A stretch of 64,000 nt of DNA. Source: Marvinbryantia formatexigens. GTDB lineage: Bacteria; Bacillota; Clostridia; Oscillospirales; Ruminococcaceae. Below the pieces are notes generated by a model. That model saw nothing but the letters and a program-made list of their open reading frames with translations, was not told where the DNA came from and ran no database searches. The stretch is from the NCBI GenBank assembly GCA_021771035.1, contig JAETPU010000001.1, positions 248,001 to 312,000 of the forward strand. Direction: 5' to 3'. The stretch's first letter is position 1. Every line of letters starts with the position of its first letter. Positions 45,213-53,850 of this stretch are shown piece after piece. The translations under genes and the position numbers were made by a program.

Positions 45213-46346
45213 TTATCCCCGGGAGATGGTTTCGGCCTCTTCTGTATGCGGCGCCGGTATCTCCCCCCGCTCCTCCATAAGAAGATCCAGGACAGCCAGG
45301 GCCGCCGCGGCCTCCACACAAACCGCACCCCGAGGGACAATGCAGGGGTCGTGCCGGCCGGTTATCACCAAATCCGACGGCGTGCCGTGGACGAAATCCA
45401 CCGTCTGCTGCTGCTTGGAGATGGAGGCGGTGGGTTTGAAGGCAACTCGGAATATAATGGGCATTCCGGAAGAAATCCCGCCCAAAATGCCGCCGTGATG
45501 ATTACTTGAAGTTTTGATTTTCCCGTCCTCTACCACGAAGGGATCGTTATTCTCGCTGCCCCGAAGCCCGCTCGCGGCAAAGCCCAGGCCAAATTCCAGG
45601 CCCTTGACTGCGGGAATTCCAAAAACAAGGGACGCAATCCGGTTTTCGATTCCGTCGAACATAGGAGATCCCACTCCGGCAGGCATCCCCAAAATCGCGC
45701 ATTCCACAACCCCGCCCACGGAATCCGTATCCAGGCGCGCTTTCTCGATTTCGGTTTCCATCAGTGCTCCCGCCGCATCATCCAGGACCGCCAGGCGTTT
45801 TTTTGCCGGTTCCAAAAGGGTGTCCGGCGTGAGGGAAACCGGGTCAAAGGGCATATCCGAAACCCCGGCAATCGAGGCAATATGCACCCCCACCGTAATC
45901 CCGCGGCTCTCCAGAATCTGTTTGCAAATCCCTCCGGCGAACACCAAAGGAGCCGTCAGGCGTCCGGAAAAATGCCCGCCGCCGCGGATATCATTGAACC
46001 CGTGATACCGCAGAAATCCCGTAAAATCGGCGTGTCCGGGCCGGGCCAGCGTCTGAAACTGGCTGTAGTCACTGGAACGGGTGTTGGTGTTTTCAATGAC
46101 AGCGCACAGCGGCGTGCCTGTAGTCACCCCATTGTGAAAGCCGCACAGGACGTTGGCAAAATCAGCCTCCTGCCTGGCGGTGGACATCCGGTTTTTCCCC
46201 GGAGCGCGCCTAGCCTGAAACTGCCGCAGGCTTTCAAAGTCAATGGCGAACCCCGCGGGCAAGCCGTCGATGACCACGCCGATGGCCTGGGAATGGGATT
46301 CCCCAAAGATGGAACAGCGCAGCTTATTCCCCCACATTGACGACAT
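45213..46346 (-). CDS. aroC: Chorismate synthase
   Basis: A 377-residue FMN-dependent AroC, last step of the shikimate pathway. The opening MSSMWGNKLRCSIFGESHSQ, RRAPGKNRMSTARQEAD, the GRLTAPLVFAGG and SNHHGGILGGISSGMPI signatures, and the final RHDPCIVPRG are intact. It starts 23 nt inside the end of aroA, so translation is coupled; GGGGG lies upstream. Confidence 0.98.
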   Translation of the reverse strand: MSSMWGNKLRCSIFGESHSQAIGVVIDGLPAGFAIDFESLRQFQARRAPGKNRMSTARQEADFANVLCGFHNGVTTGTPLCAVIENTNTRSSDYSQFQTLARPGHADFTGFLRYHGFNDIRGGGHFSGRLTAPLVFAGGICKQILESRGITVGVHIASIAGVSDMPFDPVSLTPDTLLEPAKKRLAVLDDAAGALMETEIEKARLDTDSVGGVVECAILGMPAGVGSPMFDGIENRIASLVFGIPAVKGLEFGLGFAASGLRGSENNDPFVVEDGKIKTSSNHHGGILGGISSGMPIIFRVAFKPTASISKQQQTVDFVHGTPSDLVITGRHDPCIVPRGAVCVEAAAALAVLDLLMEERGEIPAPHTEEAETISRG

Positions 46347-47607
46347 GATAATTTCCCCCTAACTGCTGATACTCTCTAAAAAATGCCGGGAAGGATTTTC
46401 TCACACACTCCGCTCCGGTGAGCAGGATATCCCCCTGCGCCCTCAGGGCCATCACAGCCGCCGTCATGGCGATACGGTGGTCATTGCAGGAGGAAACCTC
46501 CCCGCCCCGGATGGGAGCGCCCGTGATGTGCATACTGTCCTGAGTTACGGTTACAGGAACGCCAAGGCTCTCCAGCATCTGCTGCATAGAGGCAATCCGG
46601 TCGCTCTCCTTGAGGCGCAGCCGGGCAGCGTTGTGAATGTGGGTGGTTCCCCGGGCACAGCTGGCCACCGCACACAGGACCGGCACTAGATCCGGAATAT
46701 CCCCGGCGTCAATCGTGACGGCACGCAGGGCTCCGCCTGCCGGAGGCGATACGGTAACGCCATCCTTCGTGTGCAAAACCTGCGCCCCAAAATCCCGCAA
46801 AACCTCCAGAACCCGTTTATCTCCCTGGGGGGAGTCATGACGCAGCCCCGTACAGGTCACGCTCCCGCCGATGGCACCGGCACACAGGAAGAACGCCGCG
46901 TTGGACCAGTCCCCTTCGCATATGCTGCTTTGGGCACGGTAACGCTGCGAACCCCCAATGAAAAAGCCCTCCTGCGTCGGCGTCACCGTAACGCCGAACT
47001 GCGCTAAGGCGAGCACCGTCATATCAATATAGGGCTTGGACTGCACCTGAGAGGTGAACACGATGGTGCTATCCTCATCAAGGAGCGGGAGCGCGAAGAG
47101 CAGCCCCGTGATAAACTGGGAGCTGATATCCGCTGCAATCCGGTATTCCCCCGGCGTCAGCCGTCCCCGGATGGAAAAGGGCAGTTCGCCCGTATAGTCC
47201 ACCGCCACTCCATGCTCCCGCAGCACCGGCACATAAGGGTCCAAGGGACGCCTGGGAAGACGCCCTTCCCCGGTGAATACGGCGGGAATGCCCAGCGCAG
47301 CCGCCACCGGGATTAAAAAACGAAGTGTGGAGCCGGATTCCGCGCAATGAATCCTCACAGGCCCCTGACCGGGAGACGCCCCAACGCCCTGGATCGCAAC
47401 TCCCGTACCCAGTAGTTGGGCAACCTTAGCCCCCAGGGATTGAACGGCCCCCAGCGTGGCGCGGATGTCCTGGGAATCAAACGCAGGGGTAATCCGGGAA
47501 CATCCCTGGGCCAGGGCGGCGCACAGCACCAGCCGGTGATAGGCGCTTTTGGAGGGGATTGCAGCGGTAGTGCCCCGCAGGGGGCCGGGCGAAAGCAACA
47601 AATCCAT
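46324..47607 (-). CDS. aroA: 3-phosphoshikimate 1-carboxyvinyltransferase (EPSP synthase)
   Basis: A 427-residue EPSP synthase, two similar lobes. Conserved segments: PGPLRGTTAAIPSKSAYHR (altered substrate loop), GESGSTLRFL-like AESGSTLRFLIPV, RPLDPYV, GDWSNAAFFL, the IPDLVPVL Asp segment, and RLRLKESDR. In class I enzymes the loop reads GNAGT and RPMxxL; here it differs, which suggests a class II-like or divergent enzyme. CAGGAAAGGA lies upstream. A 364-nt gap separates it from aroB. Confidence 0.96.
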   Translation of the reverse strand: MDLLLSPGPLRGTTAAIPSKSAYHRLVLCAALAQGCSRITPAFDSQDIRATLGAVQSLGAKVAQLLGTGVAIQGVGASPGQGPVRIHCAESGSTLRFLIPVAAALGIPAVFTGEGRLPRRPLDPYVPVLREHGVAVDYTGELPFSIRGRLTPGEYRIAADISSQFITGLLFALPLLDEDSTIVFTSQVQSKPYIDMTVLALAQFGVTVTPTQEGFFIGGSQRYRAQSSICEGDWSNAAFFLCAGAIGGSVTCTGLRHDSPQGDKRVLEVLRDFGAQVLHTKDGVTVSPPAGGALRAVTIDAGDIPDLVPVLCAVASCARGTTHIHNAARLRLKESDRIASMQQMLESLGVPVTVTQDSMHITGAPIRGGEVSSCNDHRIAMTAAVMALRAQGDILLTGAECVRKSFPAFFREYQQLGGNYHVVNVGE

Positions 47608-47971
47608 ATTCTGTGTTCCTTTCCTGGAAATTAAATGACTAATAAAAGGTGCAAAAATCTACTAGCTTCCCAACGCTCTGCTGATTGAGCGCCTGGCTGA
47701 ACCCGGATCCGCCGTCTTAAAATACGGCTTCGTGAGCCGGCAGTGCAGTGCTCAGGCAGAAATTCCCAGGCGGCAGGCTGCCTCAGGTTTAACCCCGGCT
47801 GGGATTGTACCGTTACGGGAGCCAGTCCTTTTCCCGTGCAGTCCCAAAGGATCCGGCGGCCGTACCATTTTACCAGGGAAGGCGGGACAATACCTCAATA
47901 CAGCGGGGATATTCCCGCCGGCAACCAGCTGCGCCAACCCGCCTTCCAACGCGGGGATAGCGGCTTTACCC
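47608..47971. other. Gap inside the aro operon
   Basis: 364 nt between aroB and aroA. A 65-codon minus-strand frame (47752-47949) has no ribosome site and no recognisable product. The other operon spacers, aside from the leader, are below 80 nt, so this may be a decayed gene or an insertion remnant. Confidence 0.4.
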
Positions 47972-49024
47972 TCAACTGAATGTCAGCATCAATTCGCACA
48001 GCTTTTCAAACGGAAGGGTCCATACGCTGGCTGTCCCGATTTTTTCCGCTGCGACAATCCGGATAGAATCCCCTGCCCGCTTTTTATCGCTGCTGGCATA
48101 CTGGAGCAGTTCCTGAAGGGTACAGGGATAGTCCGTGGGCAGTCCCAGCCCCTGGCAGGCCTGCTTTAATTCCTCGGAAACCCCCGGCTGGGTAAGGCCC
48201 ATCCGGGTGGTAAGCGCTGTCATCAGGTTCATCCCGATTGCCACCGCCCTGCCGTGGGAAATCTGGTGCCGGGAATGCTTCTCCACCGCATGGCCCAGGG
48301 TATGCCCAAAGTTTAAGAGCATCCGCTCGCCCGTATCCCGTTCGTCCCGCTGGACGATATCCCGCTTGATTGCAATGCAGGAACGAATGATGGTCTCCAG
48401 ATTCCCCTTTATATCCTCTGTTATCTTCTTATAGAGCTCCCGGCTGGCAATCATGCCGTATTTCAGCGCCTCGGCAGCCCCGTCGGCAAAGATGTCCTCG
48501 GGAAGCGTAGAGAGGGTGTCGATATCGCACAGCACCCGCCGGGGCTGCCAGAAGGCCCCCACCAGGTTCTTTCCCTGGGGGATATTGATTGCCGTCTTTC
48601 CGCCAACGGAGGAATCAATCTGAGCCAGAAACGTGGTGGGAATCTGGACGACATCAATCCCCCTCAGATAGCTGGCGGCGGCGAACCCGCCCACATCTCC
48701 GGGAATTCCGCCGCCCAGCGCCACCAGGCAGTCGGTACGGGTGACGCCGTTTTGAGCCAGAAACTCATAAATTTCTCCCAGAGTCCGCAGCGTCTTGTGC
48801 TCCTCTCCAGGGGTAAAGGCAAAGAGCACCGGAGATAACCCAGCATTTTCCAAAGAAGCCATCAGTGCCGGGGCGTACAGTCCCTGTACTGTTGTATCCG
48901 TGACGACGGCCGCTATCCTCGCCTTAGGGCACACCTGGCGAATCAGCTCACCGGACTGCCTGAGCAGCCCGTGCCCCACACAGACCTCATAGGGGCAGCC
49001 TGTTTTGACAAGCAGTTTTTCCAT
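47972..49024 (-). CDS. aroB: 3-dehydroquinate synthase
   Basis: A 350-residue NAD- and Zn-dependent AroB, second shikimate-pathway step. LGGGIPGDVGGFAAASYLRG binds NAD, PTTFLAQIDSSVGGKTAINI and NLVGAFWQP follow, and metal His residues lie in LNFGHTLGHAVEKHS and ISHGRAVAIGM. GGAGGGAAGG precedes the ATG. It follows aroF by 25 nt. Confidence 0.98.
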   Translation of the reverse strand: MEKLLVKTGCPYEVCVGHGLLRQSGELIRQVCPKARIAAVVTDTTVQGLYAPALMASLENAGLSPVLFAFTPGEEHKTLRTLGEIYEFLAQNGVTRTDCLVALGGGIPGDVGGFAAASYLRGIDVVQIPTTFLAQIDSSVGGKTAINIPQGKNLVGAFWQPRRVLCDIDTLSTLPEDIFADGAAEALKYGMIASRELYKKITEDIKGNLETIIRSCIAIKRDIVQRDERDTGERMLLNFGHTLGHAVEKHSRHQISHGRAVAIGMNLMTALTTRMGLTQPGVSEELKQACQGLGLPTDYPCTLQELLQYASSDKKRAGDSIRIVAAEKIGTASVWTLPFEKLCELMLTFS

Positions 49025-49049
49025 GGCGGCAAACCTTCCCTCCGGGCTT

Positions 49050-50063
49050 TCAGCCCAAAATTTTCCCCTCGGCGTCTACCAGACGGCAAATGGGCTTCAT
49101 CACACTGTCGAAATCATCCGGCGTCAGGGATTGGGCGCCGTCGGAAAGAGCCTTTTTGGGGTTATTGTGCACCTCGATGATAAGGCCGTCTGCCCCAGCG
49201 GCGATTGCGGCCTTGGAAAGCGGCTCAACCAGCCAGGTAATTCCCGCCGCGTGGGAGGGATCCACAACAACCGGCAGATGGGAAAGGCGCTTGAGAATCG
49301 GAATCGCGGAGATATCCAGCGTATTGCGGGTAGCAGTCTCAAAGGTGCGGATTCCACGCTCACACAGGATGACGTTGGGGTTTCCTCCCGCCATGATATA
49401 CTCGGCACTCATCAGCAGCTCCTCGATGGTGTTGGCAAGGCCTCTCTTGAGCAGGATAGGCTTATTGGTTTTTCCCAGCATCTTGAGCAGTTCAAAGTTC
49501 TGCATATTGCGCGCGCCCACCTGGATGACATCCACCTCCTCGAACAGAGGCAGATGCTCTGCGCTCATAATTTCGGTGACAATGGGCATCCCGGTGACCC
49601 GTTTGGCCTTCAGCAGAAGCTCAATCCCCTCTGCCCGCAGGCCCTGGAAGGCGTAGGGCGAGGTTCTGGGCTTAAAGGCACCGCCCCGCAGCATCCCGGC
49701 CCCCGCAGCCTTGACCCTTCTGGCAACCTCGGTGATCTGCTCCTCGCACTCTACAGAACAGGGCCCCGCAATCACCTGGAAGTGCCCGCCGCCGATTTTC
49801 AGGCCGCCTATCTCCACCACCGTATCATTGGGATGGAATTTTCGGTTGGCATTCTTATAGGGCTCCTGGATACGCTTGACGCTCTCCACATTGGGGTTGG
49901 ACTGAATCTGCTCCATGTCAACCTTTGAGGTATCCCCGATGAGCCCGAACACGGTGGTATGCAGCCCCTCGATCATGTGCACCTGCACGCCCATTTCGCC
50001 AATCCAGTTTTTTACCTCTTCCACTTGTTCCTTCTGGGTATTCTGTTTGAGTACGACGATCAT
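49050..50063 (-). CDS. aroF: 3-deoxy-7-phosphoheptulonate synthase (DAHP synthase, type I-beta)
   Basis: A 337-residue entry enzyme of the shikimate pathway. The N-terminal ferredoxin-like (FL) regulatory domain (1-70) is followed by the barrel: VIAGPCSVECEEQ, LRGGAFKPRTSPYAFQG, GARNMQNFELL, LCERGIRTFETATRNTLD, VDPSHAAG. GGAGGAG precedes the ATG. First structural gene of the operon; its transcription should depend on the Phe-rich leader and terminator immediately upstream. Confidence 0.98.
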   Translation of the reverse strand: MIVVLKQNTQKEQVEEVKNWIGEMGVQVHMIEGLHTTVFGLIGDTSKVDMEQIQSNPNVESVKRIQEPYKNANRKFHPNDTVVEIGGLKIGGGHFQVIAGPCSVECEEQITEVARRVKAAGAGMLRGGAFKPRTSPYAFQGLRAEGIELLLKAKRVTGMPIVTEIMSAEHLPLFEEVDVIQVGARNMQNFELLKMLGKTNKPILLKRGLANTIEELLMSAEYIMAGGNPNVILCERGIRTFETATRNTLDISAIPILKRLSHLPVVVDPSHAAGITWLVEPLSKAAIAAGADGLIIEVHNNPKKALSDGAQSLTPDDFDSVMKPICRLVDAEGKILG

Positions 50064-50096
50064 AATTTTCTCCTCCAATTCTAGTGCCCGGCAACG

Positions 50097-50134
50097 AAAA
50101 AAGGCCGATACCCTTGTCACCAAAGGCATCGACC
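50097..50134 (-). terminator. Leader terminator (attenuator) of the aro operon
   Basis: On the minus strand GGTCGATGCC-TT pairs with AA-GGGTATCGGCC (two G-T pairs, one bulge; 50103-50134) and is followed by T6. It lies between the leader peptide and aroF and ends 33 nt before the aroF ATG, so it must be bypassed for expression. Confidence 0.85.
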
Positions 50135-50170
50135 GCAGTCAACTGATACATTCACATAAAGCGAGGAACA

Positions 50171-50293
50171 CTAAACATGAGAGCATCTCTTCGGCAACAT
50201 TTTTGCACGTCCAAAAAAGCCTGTACCAAAGCAAAAAAAGTACAAGCTAAAAAAGAAAAAGAAAAATGTCGCATAAAGAAGAGCACTATTCAC
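50171..50293 (-). CDS. Phe-rich leader peptide of the aro/pheA operon, 40 aa
   Basis: GTG-started frame 9 nt after a perfect AAAGGAGG. The peptide begins MNSALLYAT, then six consecutive Phe codons (10-15), then SLYFFCFGTGFF, then a basic tail GRAKMLPKRC-SHV and a TAG stop. It has 11 Phe and 2 Tyr in 40 residues. Ribosome stalling at Phe codons when charged tRNA-Phe is scarce would alter folding of the downstream terminator, as in pheL-type attenuators. An antiterminator pairing was not identified by eye. Coding is inferred from ribosome site, composition, and position. Confidence 0.85.
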   Translation of the reverse strand: MNSALLYATFFFFFFSLYFFCFGTGFFGRAKMLPKRCSHV

Positions 50294-50331
50294 GCCTTGC
50301 GTCCTCCTTTCCCCGTTGCTAAGTTGTTTTT

Positions 50332-50360
50332 AGTTTACCCTTATCCCAGGAATTTGTCAA
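50332..50360 (-). promoter_or_regulatory. Promoter of the aro/pheA operon
   Basis: TTGACA (50355-50360) and TAAACT (50332-50337) with a 17-nt spacer; start site near 50325, giving a leader RNA of about 260 nt. Confidence 0.8.
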
Positions 50361-50461
50361 TTCCATTTGGTAAAAACGGGTAAAATCTCAGCGAAATAAA
50401 TAGAATTATTCATATTTATTTATAATTTAATAACAATTTTCTCTTATCCAAACCGAAAAGC

Positions 50462-50483
50462 ATGGAACGCACAGGCGTTCCAT
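50462..50483 (-). terminator. Candidate terminator of the ABC exporter operon
   Basis: 9-bp perfect stem ATGGAACGC / GCGTTCCAT with a 4-nt loop, followed on the minus strand by GCTTTTC; about 90 nt past the permease stop. Confidence 0.5.
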
Positions 50484-50572
50484 CGATCTCTGCCGCTTTT
50501 CCAAGCACGGGGGTATCCGGCAAAGCCGAAGGTTTCTGCGGCGGCACAGCCGCGGTTCTCTCCCCCGAGCGC

Positions 50573-51289
50573 CTACCGAAGTTTCATCCTTCGCAGCAAA
50601 ATCCAGCACAGCAGCACCATCACCGCCAGAATTCCCGCCAGAGGCCCGAGATTTTCCCAAAAAGGCCCTTCACCCAGCAGCAGCCGGTAGCCCCAGGCAG
50701 CCGGGAAAGCGTCCCCCAGCAGCTGGAGAGGCTTTGGAAGCATCTCGGACGGGAACATGATACCGGAGAGCATGATGGACGGCAGGAAAATGAGCTGGGA
50801 AATCATCGTGAGCTTGGCCTGGTTTTTAACCAAAAGTCCCAATACACACCCAACGCTCAGGGATACCGCTAAAAATGCCGCAAGGGAACAAAAATAGCCC
50901 GCCAGGTTTGTGGGAAGCGCTGCATCAAACAGGATAGGGGCCGCGGCGCATAGGATACCCGCCATCAAAAGCAGGTGAATCATAGCGGACAGGCAGGTGG
51001 TGATAGCGCCCAAACTCAAAGGCACCCCATTGGCCCGATATATCTTTCGCTTTTCACTGGCGTATAACTCCACCAGAGAGGGCGGCAGGCCGATGAACGC
51101 ACCCATGGAGACGCCCATTACGGTCATGGACTGGATGAGCGTGTCCTTAGCCTGGGGATTAATCGAGGTAAAAACACCGCCCATAAACACAAAAAACACA
51201 AGAGGAACCGCATAACAGGTGATGAGCAGCGAACGGCTGCGGATATCCATCCTCCACTGCAGGGCCACCCCATATAAAAATGCGCTCAT
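50573..51289 (-). CDS. ABC-2 type exporter permease
   Basis: A 238-residue membrane protein with six predicted helices in the ABC2_membrane pattern (start MSAFLYGVALQWRMDIRSRS; LPSIMLSGIMFPSEMLPKPL near the fifth helix). It overlaps the ATPase gene by 4 nt. With that ATPase it forms an exporter; substrate unknown, possibly a drug or peptide given the MerR regulator. Confidence 0.9.
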   Translation of the reverse strand: MSAFLYGVALQWRMDIRSRSLLITCYAVPLVFFVFMGGVFTSINPQAKDTLIQSMTVMGVSMGAFIGLPPSLVELYASEKRKIYRANGVPLSLGAITTCLSAMIHLLLMAGILCAAAPILFDAALPTNLAGYFCSLAAFLAVSLSVGCVLGLLVKNQAKLTMISQLIFLPSIMLSGIMFPSEMLPKPLQLLGDAFPAAWGYRLLLGEGPFWENLGPLAGILAVMVLLCWILLRRMKLR

Positions 51290-52101
51290 TGGCCAACCCT
51301 CCTTGCAATCTCCACAAAATGCTCCTCCAGGGACCCCCTGTCAATTCGGATATCCTCCACGGTGACATTCTGCTCCTTGTACTGTTCCAGCAGCTGCAGC
51401 AGGGTGTCCCCGATGTTTTCAGATTCCACGCTGACTGAGCCCTGCCCGGTTGTAACATGGATAGTATAGCGCTTGGTAAGCGTTTGCGCCAGCTGGGCTA
51501 CCGTACCCAAAAAGGCGGTTTCCCCGCCGCTGAGAATGGCAATACGGTCACACAGGCTCTCAACCTCCGCCATATCATGGCTCGCCAGCAGGATAGTTTT
51601 ACCCTGTGCCTTCAGCCGGCGGATTTGCGCATGGAGCGAAAGCCTGCCCTGGACATCCAGCCCCGCGGTAGGTTCGTCAAGGAATATAATATCCGGATCC
51701 CCCAGCAAGGCCAGCGCCAGGTGAAGGCGGCGCTTCTGTCCGGTGGACAGCTGAAAATACTGTGTTTTCCCCAGTTCTGTAATTCCAAGGGCATCCAGCA
51801 TGGCAGTGTCTATCCGGGTCCGGTTCCACTTTGCAAAGAGTTTCACGGCTTCCATCGGCCTGATATGGGCTACCAGCGCAGCGCTTTGCAGCTGCACCCC
51901 GATTTTCCCATCCACCGTAACGCTGCCGCCGTCATAGCTGCGCAGCCCTTCGATACATTCCAAGGCAGTCGTTTTTCCCGCGCCGTTCACGCCCAAAAGG
52001 GCAAAAATCTCCCCCTTCTTCACCTGAAAGGTCAACCCCTTCAGAACGCAGACATTCCCATAGCTCTTGGTTAAATCAGTGACTTGTATGGCTCCTGTCA
52101 T
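51286..52101 (-). CDS. ABC exporter ATP-binding protein
   Basis: A 271-residue ATPase. Walker A GVNGAGKTT, signature LSTGQKRRLHLALAL, Walker B IIFLDEPTAGLD, and SHDMAEVESLCD as the switch. The last 60 residues form a C-terminal extension usual in drug-type ABC-2 exporters. Overlaps both neighbours by 4 nt, so the three genes are tightly coupled. Confidence 0.95.
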   Translation of the reverse strand: MTGAIQVTDLTKSYGNVCVLKGLTFQVKKGEIFALLGVNGAGKTTALECIEGLRSYDGGSVTVDGKIGVQLQSAALVAHIRPMEAVKLFAKWNRTRIDTAMLDALGITELGKTQYFQLSTGQKRRLHLALALLGDPDIIFLDEPTAGLDVQGRLSLHAQIRRLKAQGKTILLASHDMAEVESLCDRIAILSGGETAFLGTVAQLAQTLTKRYTIHVTTGQGSVSVESENIGDTLLQLLEQYKEQNVTVEDIRIDRGSLEEHFVEIARRVGQ

Positions 52102-52901
52102 TTAGCTTCCTCCTCAAAGGGGTTTATCCCCGCAGACTGAAAATAGGCATCCAACGCCGGTTCAAGGAAGGCGTTCGCCCGCTCCTGCCTGCGGCGAAGG
52201 CCGTTGTCCTCCACAGCCTCTATTTTTCCCATTTCCATCAGCCTGGAGAGCATCCCCGTATCTGAGCCGGTAAACTGGGTCACCATGTCCCAGTACTCCT
52301 TTGCCAGCTTTTGGCCCTGCGGGCTTTGAGGCAATATCCCGTTGTCCTGAAGCTGCAGCGCTTGATCCTGCAGACGGTTGAAGGTATGCAGGAACTCAAG
52401 GCCGCTGTCCCTGTCGAATCGGGTCCGGATATGGTCCAGGGTCTGATCGTCAAAGTGCTTAATCAGCCAGTAGAATTCGTTGTTCATTTGCAGATTCACA
52501 ATAATATCCGCGTATTTCTTAAAGTCCACCGACTGCATCTGCGCAACCTCCCGCCTGAGGGCCTGGGTTGCCCGAAGGGATTCGGTGAGGTCCTCGATTT
52601 TTTTCCGGATAGCCTTTTCCTGCTGGCAAAGCGCCTGTTCCACCTGGGCGGGAGACTCCAGAGTAATCAAGCGGTTTTTTATGTCATCCAGGGAAAACCC
52701 CAAGTGTTTCAGGGAGAGAATTTGGTGCAGCTTGACCAGATCCCGGTGAGTATAAAGCCTGCGGCCGCCCTCACTCTTAGCCGACGGGACCAACAGGCCC
52801 TCCCTGTCGTAATATTGCAGCGTACGCACTGTGACGCCCATCTTTTTGGCCGCCTGACCAATCGTCATGGTTCCATACTGGGCTGCCTCGTCTTTTTCCA
52901 T
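52098..52901 (-). CDS. MerR family transcriptional activator
   Basis: A 267-residue regulator. The MerR DNA-binding domain (about 12-80) has MTIGQAAKKMGVTVRTLQYY and GGRRLYTHRDLVKL; a long coiled coil (about 80-125) follows; the C-terminal 130 residues are helical, like TipAS-type drug-binding domains. AGAGGGG precedes the ATG. First gene of its operon, behind a 19-bp-spaced promoter with a palindrome, the classic MerR arrangement. Likely induces the exporter when it binds a ligand. Confidence 0.93.
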   Translation of the reverse strand: MEKDEAAQYGTMTIGQAAKKMGVTVRTLQYYDREGLLVPSAKSEGGRRLYTHRDLVKLHQILSLKHLGFSLDDIKNRLITLESPAQVEQALCQQEKAIRKKIEDLTESLRATQALRREVAQMQSVDFKKYADIIVNLQMNNEFYWLIKHFDDQTLDHIRTRFDRDSGLEFLHTFNRLQDQALQLQDNGILPQSPQGQKLAKEYWDMVTQFTGSDTGMLSRLMEMGKIEAVEDNGLRRRQERANAFLEPALDAYFQSAGINPFEEEAK

Positions 52902-52991
52902 AGGATGCTTCCCCCTCTTTCTTCTGCCTGATTGCCGGCGGGACGCCATGATGCATCCAGCCTGGTATAAGGGCAGGCGGCCCATTCTTGT

Positions 52992-53022
52992 ATTATAGCT
53001 TATGACCCTACGTCATAAGCAA
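52992..53022 (-). promoter_or_regulatory. MerR-type promoter and operator
   Basis: On the minus strand TTGCTT (53017-53022) and TATAAT (52992-52997) are 19 nt apart. The spacer carries the perfect palindrome GCTTATGAC-CCTAC-GTCATAAGC (52998-53020). The long spacer and palindrome are diagnostic of MerR-controlled promoters that need DNA untwisting. Confidence 0.9.
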
Positions 53023-53476
53023 ACCTTTTTCGGGATTTCACTTATTTTCCAGCTGCCGATTCACTCAGGCCGGCAAAAAAATCGTTTTGATCTTCAGCTG
53101 GATAGCGGTTACCTTATCCGGAACACCGCGGCCCGCCTTAAGAAAACAAAAGGCCGGCATTCCGCCCAACAGGATACGGCGGCAGGGGGCTTTTGCCAAA
53201 ACAGGACGCCTGCGTGTGGTTTTTCCACCGGTCAGCGGCGGCAAAAACAGAGCCGGGACAAGCCGGTTTCACTTTCGCAAAGAACGCCCGGGACTCCCGC
53301 GTACCGGATGCGGGTACACGGGCGAAGCTGCGCTGGACCTATCGCTTGATGCACAGGTTCCCAGCCAGGCTGAATACCTGAGGAATCTGCCGATTGATGC
53401 GAGGCGCCGCCTTCCCCCATCGGCATACACAGGAAAAAAAGCGGCACTGTCAAAACCATGGGCGCCCGAATTAAAT
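53023..53476. other. Intergenic, no gene seen
   Basis: About 450 nt between the MerR promoter and the dispersed repeat. Open frames are present on both strands, but none has a ribosome site or known product. Confidence 0.4.
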
Positions 53477-53734
53477 CACCAGTTGAACTGGCGGTTTGAA
53501 CAGTCCCCTGGAAGGGGTACTAAAAAAATTATCGCATCGCTCACTCTACCACTGAAACCCGGTCATCCTTATCTGTTTAAGACTTCCCGCATTTCTTTGA
53601 CTTTCGGGCGTATCCTCTTATAACTTTTTTCTTGAGGAACCGAACTCGAAACTATTTTCCCTATTACTGGTTTCCTCTAGTTTAATTGCCCCTGGCAGAA
53701 CCGGGGGTTTTGTTTAGCCTAAAGGCGACAAAAA
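53477..53734 (+). repeat. Dispersed structured repeat, copy 2
   Basis: Counterpart of 39702-40010. Starts with the small hairpin CCAGTTGAACTGG, then CGGTTTGAACAGTCCCC and AAGGGGTACT followed by an A-run; ends TGGCAGAACCGGGGGTTTTG and GCCTAAAGGC. It directly abuts the terminator of the M18 peptidase gene. Confidence 0.6.
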
Positions 53735-53771
53735 ACAGCACCGGGGAATGACAGTTCATTCCCCGGTGCTG
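53730..53771 (-). terminator. Terminator of the peptidase unit
   Basis: 16-bp perfect stem (53736-53751 with 53756-53771), 4-nt loop, followed on the minus strand by T6. Confidence 0.92.
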
Positions 53772-53850
53772 CAAACAGGCCGCCTGATTGAAATTCACTT
53801 CGCCGAAATGCAAAGCCCATTTCGGGTTCCCGGACAGCCGGTAATTGCAA

